From: Rhizoctonia solani
Lineage: Eukaryota; Basidiomycota; Agaricomycetes; Cantharellales; Ceratobasidiaceae
Length of the DNA stretch: 64,000 nucleotides
NCBI RefSeq assembly: GCF_016906535.1
Contig: NC_057371.1
Coordinates: 1,984,001-2,048,000 of the forward strand
Direction of reading: 5' to 3'
The notes under the pieces are model-generated. The model worked only from the letters and a program-made list of their open reading frames with translations. It made no database searches and was not told where the DNA came from. A program made the translations under genes and the position numbers. Below, piece after piece: positions 57,515-64,000 of this stretch. Position 1 is the first letter of the stretch; the number at the start of each line of letters is the position of its first letter.

Positions 57515-58579
57515 TCCACGTGTAGCTCAGAAGTTAACTAGTATAGATACCCTCAATTTATTAAACACCTAGCGACATGTGTAATTACTTGATAGCACGC
57601 CAGGTACCTTGGAGCAACTGGTTGGTTTATAGCGTATAGACAAGGGAGATAGGCCAACCAAGATACCAAATGAGTGAGATGCACGTCAAATACTGGGCTC
57701 GGGATAGTTTTGAATCGGGTCTGTGCATGCCAATAGAGACGTTGTATTTTATACCAAAGAGTCGAGGAGGTATTGGCCAGTCCGGTACCGTTAAACGCCT
57801 AATACCCGACGCCATAGGGACCCATAGGAGCTACGTATTATAACTATATCTGGATAAATACAACCCAAAGCTAATAGGGAGCTTGCCCTTAGCTATAGGT
57901 GATAACTTGCTATCTTCAGGAGCGCGTAGGCACCGTAAATTGAGAACTATTTCAGCTTTATGCTGGATGTTATGTGGTAAGACTATAAGACAAAAAAAAG
58001 GGGGGGGGTAAGTACGTTTGATTCGGATTCCTCGGGTCTGAAATTGGGACTGGTATACACCGAGTTCAAAGTCTAGGCCATAAGAAATCATCATAACCCA
58101 TGCGCAAACCTCCTAATGTAAATGCTACTCTTGTGCTCACGGTACCCAGTGCATAACAGCCTTTCTTGATACGGAAGATTGATACAATTCGAATGACGGA
58201 GGCGGGCTCTAAAAGACAATTTCTTGGAGACCATGCAACGAGCGCAATTACTAACCAACCGGTACCCATAGATGGGCCACACAAAATTGCCCTTTATGAC
58301 TACACAAAAGGTGATAAGATGGCGGTACCTCCCGATGCACCAGAATAATCGATTGTGTGGCAATCAAGCACGACAAATAGCTAAGCTTAGACATACATAC
58401 ATATCAATTAAAACAAAAACAGGCATAAGGTATATCCATGTAGGCATACTAATTCGTTTAAAATATCCGGCAGTAACAAGAATAAGTACTAGAGCAGGAT
58501 ATAAAATGTTAACATGAATAAAATGCATGTGACATGGTCATAAGATCTGACGAGAGGAAAACAAGGTGCGCTCTATAGG
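57515..58579. other. intergenic spacer, no gene recognised
   Basis: About 1.1 kb including an A8G9 homopolymer junction at about 57990-58007. Short open frames lack domains. Confidence 0.5.
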
Positions 58580-60071
58580 CTAGACCGAAAATACATCAGC
58601 ATCTATTGATTGGTAACCAAAGCCGTCATCAGTACTAAAATGCATCATAGCTTCCATGCCCTCAAATGAACTGACATCCCAAACTAGCGTTTCGTCGATT
58701 GGTTGTCCTACAGGAACGGGAGATGTCGGCATGTACATGTCCCGAGCCGTAATCTCATCAGTCGCTTCGTAATCCCCATCATCTCCGGTATCTATCTGTA
58801 CATCCATATGCTTTTTCGCGGTGTGCTTCTTCAACTGGTCCTTGGTAGTAAATGCGCCTTCACAACCATTGACACGACAATGGAAGCCTGTAAAGGACGA
58901 TTAGCATAGGATAGTACTCGAGTCAACAAACAGCATACATTTAATACCCAAATGGGCCAGAATATGACGCTATACGATTTTATAAGTTATGATAGCTGCT
59001 GACACGAGAACTGACCACTCACCTCGAGGTTCGAGGGCTTGACCTCCCATAAATTGTCCTTTTTATGACGTTTATTCCAACAAAGGGAACACCTGACCCG
59101 TCGTGTACCTCTATCTAGATCACCCGAGTTTAGTGCACTAGCAAGATATGCTTTGACATCTTCTAGGGTCTTCAGGTAGTCCGGGATAAATAGTGACACT
59201 TGGCCATCTTTGGCTGTGTAAAAGTATTGCCCAGAACCGCGAGGAACATGTTCTGCTTTAAAGTCACTGCTGCATGTTTCGACAGAAGTATCGCTAGATG
59301 CGTCAGAGTATTGAGTGGACTCGGGGGTTGAGACAGGGCAGGAGGGAGGCGTATCTGTTGGATCGTGAAAGGGGCCTTTGTGAGGTTGAATATGGCTACC
59401 GAGAACTTGGGGAGCATAGGTGAGTGGTACCTGCATGGGGAGGTGCGTCGCCAGGACGTTGTTGGCAATGACGATAGTCGTACTAGACTTGGACTTGTCC
59501 GGTTCGAAAGCAGTATACAGATCCATAGAGGAGTAGGGCGAGGCAAAAAGGCCGGACGACTTGAGTTGCTTCCATACTGCGCGACTGCCAAGCTCTGCAT
59601 AGAATAGATAGTCACCGGCTGGGAAAGGTGATGGCCCGTGGTACCGGAATTGCTGGTAAAGCCCGAAGACCGGTTCCGGTTGGAAATTCGAATAAACGTG
59701 CCATATGTAGTTTATCCTATCTTCGCTGTGGGACGAAAGCGACCAACAAAACGTATGGAATGTACCGTCTTCTTTCTCGTCCTTGAAGAATACTTGAATA
59801 GCTATTAGCATACAGCCCTTGTATCACGGGGTCTTGCTCACGAGGGTTATTGAACAATCCTACTCCGCGCAGAGACGACATTGGATACCATGGGCCTTGG
59901 GTAGGCTTATTACAAGGCAAAGTAAGCTCACTTGTCGTTTTTCACCAGTAGGCTACAAGTGCTTACATGCATTATAAGAGAAGTTGCACTCGAGGGAGAC
60001 GGTATTTTCAATGTCAACTAAACCAGTGAATGAGTGAGAGGATAGTGAAGAAAGGCCCCAGTCACGTCCAT
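58580..60071 (-). CDS. unrecognised protein with two C2H2-like zinc fingers (start uncertain)
   Basis: Minus-strand exons can be followed back from TAG 58580. N-terminal part: VSLECNFSYNA, PTQGPWYPMSSLRGVGLFNN, IQVFFKDEKEDGTFHTFCWS, RINYIWHVYSNFQPEPVFGL and GPSPFPAGDYLFYAELGSRA, an unclassified globular region. Then a Ser/Thr-rich linker and GSGQYFYTAKDGQVSLFIPD, then the fingers. The first is VRCSLCWNKRHKKDNLWEVK ending NLERHILAH; the second is CRVNGCEGAFTTKDQLKKHT ending AKKH. An acidic tail follows. The zinc-finger pair suggests nucleic-acid binding. ATG at 60071 is a candidate start, but its splice phase to the next exon does not fit, so the first exon is unsettled. Confidence 0.6.
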
Positions 60072-61265
60072 TTTATGTCCTCTCTCATCGACGAATATCA
60101 TGCACATCCGCATACCTGTCTCACGCACATCGTCGAACGCATTTGCACATTTCGGGCTCGCATGTGGATTCGGGCTCATTCTAATCTAGAGAGGATGAAC
60201 GCCGGGTGTGCGGCCAGCCTGTAAGGTGCCAATGAGCACGAAGAGAATCGGGCTCTGAGATGTGCGTGGGTTGTGCGTAGGTTGTGCGGGATGGCCGTTT
60301 TGAATGTATTTTACCGACGCGAAACTGGTGCATCGGTGACATTTCAGCTATTATGCTGCCCGTAAGTGGAAGGAACCGGTGCGTTCTGCAGCGCCCCCAT
60401 TACGCGACTCATTTGCTCATTGGATTGGGGTGTGCCTTATGTGCGTATTCAATATATTCCAAATTGGGAAATGTGCAAAGGTCTGGAGAGTCCTAGAGTT
60501 TGTAAGCTCACTGTGCGTTCTGGTTGATGCGCCGGTGCGGATCATCCGAGAGTGTGCGTGATTGTGCGTTATCGCATCTGGACACGAATGCACGACCTCA
60601 TCATGTGGGTAGTCGTCGTTTCAATGTGATTGTGCGGTAATGATAGTGCAACAGCGTGGAACGAAGCTAATCCAAGAGCTTGGCCGCAGAAGGCCCAGGA
60701 GATTCCCGAGTGGGCACCGTTTAGTCCGCCAGCTGGTTGGTTGGTTTTATGCGTAAATAGCGGTGGATTGTCCCGGGTATCTCAAGGACGATAATGACAG
60801 GTTCGATTGAGCAACCCTTTGGGGTATTCGCGGTTCCGAGATGACGGAGAGAACCAATGATACGGCCAGGCAAGATAGGACCTCAAATACAACACAAGAT
60901 TGACGCACCACAAATGTGTTAGACTGTGGCGGCAACTCCAGCAATTTGCCTGTAATCGACCGCCGAGGTAAATTGATGAACTCTCAAGTACCAGAAATAT
61001 TCCATAGAACCACGGGCGATACGTTCCAGTCTCAGGGACGCACATAAGTGCATTGCGCCGTTGTGTGTGGGCCGAATAAACAAGCGAAATACTAATGACA
61101 TCCGAATGCGAGCAATTGAAGGGAAGCGAGCCCAAGTCACGTGAGTAGTTTGAAGCTTGGAATGCTTAGTAATCCGGTCCTCTCGGAAGCAAATCTGTTG
61201 ATTGCACTCGGCGTGCGCACCCATTGTCAAGACTGTAAAGACCGTTCAGCAACGCCGAATTCATC
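60072..61265. other. intergenic region upstream of ribosomal protein gene
   Basis: About 1.2 kb, with repeated TTGTGCG motifs around 60260-60640 and no supported gene. The right end is the eS4 promoter. Confidence 0.5.
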
Positions 61266-62422
61266 ATGGTGAGTCTACTGAGCTGCTAAAAGGATGGATG
61301 GATAGCATTCAAGTCGCTGGAGGAGCAATTGGGAGGAATTTGAGTGTGGATCGAATGCGCCTGGGCTCGATGGACTCGAAATAAAAAAGAAATGGCAACG
61401 GAAACTAACGATGTACGCAGGCACGGGGACCCAAAAAGCACTTGAAGCGCCTTGCTGCGCCCAGCTCGTGGATGCTGGACAAACTGTCTGGAACCTATGT
61501 GCGTAGGACAAAATAAACTGAGCAAACTGTACGCTAAGATATTGTACAGGCCCCCCGTCCCTCGCCCGGTCCCCACAAGCTCCGCGAATCCCTCCCCCTC
61601 ACCATCTTCCTCCGCAACCGTCTCAAGTATGCCTTGACCGGCCGTGAAGTTACCACGATTGTCGCCCAGCGATTGATCAAGGTCGACGGCAAGGTCCGCA
61701 CCGACAACACCTACCCTACCGGCTACATGGGTGCGTTGTAAGCGGCCGTAATATGGGATATATGCTCAATTTTCGGTGAAACAGACGTCATTTCGATCGA
61801 AAAGTCGGGCGAGCACTTCCGTCTCCTCTACGACGTCAAGGGTCGTTTCGTTATCCACCGCATCACTCCTGAGGAAGCTACCTACAAGCTCCTCAAGGTC
61901 CGCAAGACCGCCGTTGGTGCTCGTGGCGTTCCCTACATTGTCACTCACGACGGCCGAACGATCCGATACCCTGATCCTCAAATCAAGGGTAAAAGTTTTC
62001 ATCTTCAGAGTTCGCGGTAATAGGCTAACAATGCATGCAGTCAACGACACCGTCAAGTTCGATATCACGACCGGCAAGATCACCGAGTTTGTCAAGTTCG
62101 ACACTGGTAACCTCGTCATGATCACTGGCGGCCGTAACATGGGACGTGTTGGTACCATCACCCACCGTGAGCGTCACGTCGGAGGCTTCGATATTGTCCA
62201 CGTCAAGGATGTCCTTGACCGCACCTTTGCCACCCGGTAAGTCTGCATTTGAAAATGGTCGAAAAACAAAGGTCTAAACCACATCTGTCCAGAATTTCCA
62301 ACATTTTCGTTATTGGTGAGGGCTCAAAAGCCTGGATCTCGCTTCCCAAGGGCAAGGGCACCAAGCTCACCATTGCCGAGGAGCGCGACCAGCGCAGGAG
62401 GCAGCGTGCCGCCGAGGCGTAA
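61266..62422 (+). CDS. RPS4: 40S ribosomal protein S4 (eS4)
   Basis: Five introns. The first exon codes only for the initiator ATG (61266-61268); the second starts at 61421 as [20 protein letters not shown]. Then [155 protein letters not shown] and [20 protein letters not shown], ending [10 protein letters not shown]4-domain plus KOW-like motif, full family length. Structural rRNA-binding protein of the small subunit. The frame is clean throughout. Confidence 0.97.
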
Positions 62423-62642
62423 GCATCACGGCCCGATTTTGGAGTGGATGTGGTGTTTTCGTTGCGGTTATGCTGTAAGATTCATGATGTGTCTCTATTC
62501 CTATGCAATGCTATGCAATCCATTGTGAGAGATGCATATATATAAGTAAAAAAAGCAATGAACAACAGTATAAATTACATTATCAAATTGAGGTATCGTG
62601 AAGTGGCTAAATAAGGAACAAAACACCAGCTTTAGATCGGGT

Positions 62643-64000
62643 TTATACGTGAGGATTCCAACCTTTAGGGATCACGGGTTACTACAAGACAGTTGACAAA
62701 CGAAGCTGATACACTTACCAACAAAAAGTTGGGACAAGTTCGCTGGATCTGTCGCGGTAGCAATCAGATCATTCACAGTATATTCGACGCTCATTGAAGT
62801 ATCCAATTTTCGTGCGACAGAAGAGAGCGCACGATCTGCTGCCTCAGCCTCTGCAGTATCGAGCCCCATACCATCCATATCCGTGTCCGCTGTACCTTGG
62901 ATGTGCTTGATTTTGACAGGGGCAGCAGACCTGTGACACAGGAATACAATTGAGCGTTCACGAGACCATGCGCTTTGGTCGATATGACCCACCATGAATG
63001 CAAAGGATCGTGGTTGAAGACTTCCAAGATGGTCTTGATCACACTCGCCTGGTCACGGAGCACACGAAGAGTCTCCTCTGCACATCTTCTGAATACGCCC
63101 TCGGTTCCAGTGGATCCCAGACCATCGACAATGTCCGCCGTCAGTCGGAATGGAACAGTCTCGGGAATTGGCAATAGTCGGCCCTAGACACAAGTTTCAG
63201 CACGGTACACCCCCAATGACCCTATGGCCATTCATCAAATGGACGAACCTGGTCAAAGGCAATCCCGAGATCAATATGCACTACCTCTCCTGTCATATTG
63301 TGAATCAAAATATTCGACAAGTGCCTGTCACCCAGTCCGAGAACGTGCCCCACTATTGACGTTGTGGCGACAGAACGTTGGTAGTTGAGTCGCATATCAA
63401 ACCAGGCGGTGGGGAGTTTGTGAGCTTCGGTAAAAAAGTGACGCATGACCGGTCTGAAATTCTTTCGGATTTCCATGAACATATCGAGGAGTACCTGTGG
63501 TTTCCCTGTCGCACGGGCCTTTCGCAAATGATCGGTGCATACAGGGGGTTGCCAGTCTCCGGGGTTGTACCTGATATCGAATGCCCGTTTGAGAACAAGA
63601 ATCTGGCATGATTAAAGGTGGGCCTACTTTTTGTGCGCATTGAGGAGCCATCCTCCTATAGGCATCGTGTTCGTGACAAATTCCAACAAGCCAGCTTGGG
63701 AAGCAAGTGGAATGACCTTGTAAGTTCGGACTCTAAGATTGCGTCTTTTGCTAGCACGATCTCGCTTCAGTAGGATATTGACGAGCTCGAAAACCTGTTC
63801 CATGACTGCATCTTGTCGTAAGTCGTCTTCTCCTTCCCCTTTGAACTGTACTAGGGTCAGACACTATTACTGGCTGAACTAAGGGGCACGCACCAGCTGT
63901 TTGTATCTCTCCCCGTCTTCGCCAATGCAATCGTTGATTTTGGGAAGGTTGATCCCGCCAGCGGTTGAGAATCGGGTTCCATAACGGGTCAATCGAATAA
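62643..64000 (-). CDS. TEL1: TEL1/ATM phosphatidylinositol-3-kinase-like kinase, C-terminal part
   Basis: Runs off the right window edge; the stop TAA is at 62643. Visible: RFSTAGGINLPKINDCIGED, MEQVFELVNILLKRDRASKR and VIPLASQAGLLEFVTNTMPI with GGWLLNAHKK. Then the kinase catalytic loop VGHVLGLGDRHLSNILIHN (D...N) and the DFG-equivalent HIDLGIAFDQ. Next are PIPETVPFRLTADIVDGLGS, GVFRRCAEETLRVLRD and LEVFNHDPLHSW. The FATC tail is NLSQLFVGWNPHV, joined over the last intron (62733/62660). The DNA-damage kinase Tel1/ATM phosphorylates SQ/TQ targets at breaks and telomeres. Tel1 rather than Mec1 is indicated by the GGWLLNAH and GVFRRCAEETL blocks. Confidence 0.93.

Noticed and set aside
60747..61230. 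Minus-strand frames of 65-117 codons upstream of eS4
   Set aside because: No recognisable sequence; several overlapping frames of equal length, typical of noncoding DNA.

Overview
The window is nuclear DNA from a filamentous basidiomycete. Genes are cut by many short introns (about 45-60 bp, GT...AG), sit on both strands without operons, and include families typical of Agaricomycetes: a NACHT-WD40 receptor-like gene, a GH79 beta-glucuronidase, a Tri3-like acyltransferase and chromodomain Ty3/gypsy retrotransposons. The overall flavour resembles Rhizoctonia/Ceratobasidiaceae, but that is inference from family content, not a database match.

Layout. 1-3466: 3' part of a RanBP2-zinc-finger nucleoporin-like gene (+). 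4905-5396: small four-helix membrane protein. 6461-8930: secreted GH79 beta-glucuronidase (-). 9245-13362: GRAM-TBC-EF-hand Rab-GAP of the GYP2/MDR1 type (-), divergent from an LRR protein (13512-15403, +). 15622-17368: CoA-dependent acyltransferase (-). 17603-22472: NACHT ATPase with a 14-repeat WD40 domain (+). 22655-24437: Gfo/Idh/MocA dehydrogenase (-). 24690-26438: RNA polymerase III subunit RPC53 (-), sharing a 223-bp divergent promoter with the SAGA subunit HFI1/ADA1 (26662-27927, +). 28549-30152: two small membrane proteins (-). 30596-33280: MKT1 (+). 33576-39539: two low-complexity, charged, coiled-coil proteins (-).

41571-54079 is a nested retrotransposon pair. An older chromodomain Ty3/gypsy element (A) carries five in-frame TGA stops and is split in its RNase H region by a nearly intact younger relative (B, 45408-51651). 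Both insertions have perfect 5-bp target-site duplications. Both elements share a GGGAAAA -1 frameshift heptamer just before the gag stop, and a primer-binding site complementary to LTR sequence just downstream of the TATA box, which points to Tf1-like self-priming.

54864-55466 holds another small membrane protein, paralogous to one at 29.6-30.2 kb. 56395-57514 is a short-chain dehydrogenase with a nonsense codon. 58580-60071 is an unrecognised protein with two C2H2-like zinc fingers. 61266-62422 is ribosomal protein eS4. 62643-64000 is the C-terminal part of the TEL1/ATM kinase.

A recurring oddity: several otherwise sound genes (NACHT-WD40, RPC53, HFI1, MKT1, element B pol) each need exactly one extra base, nearly always in a G or C run, to read through. 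This looks like a systematic assembly or sequencing deletion bias rather than real gene death, and it matters for any gene model built on this contig.
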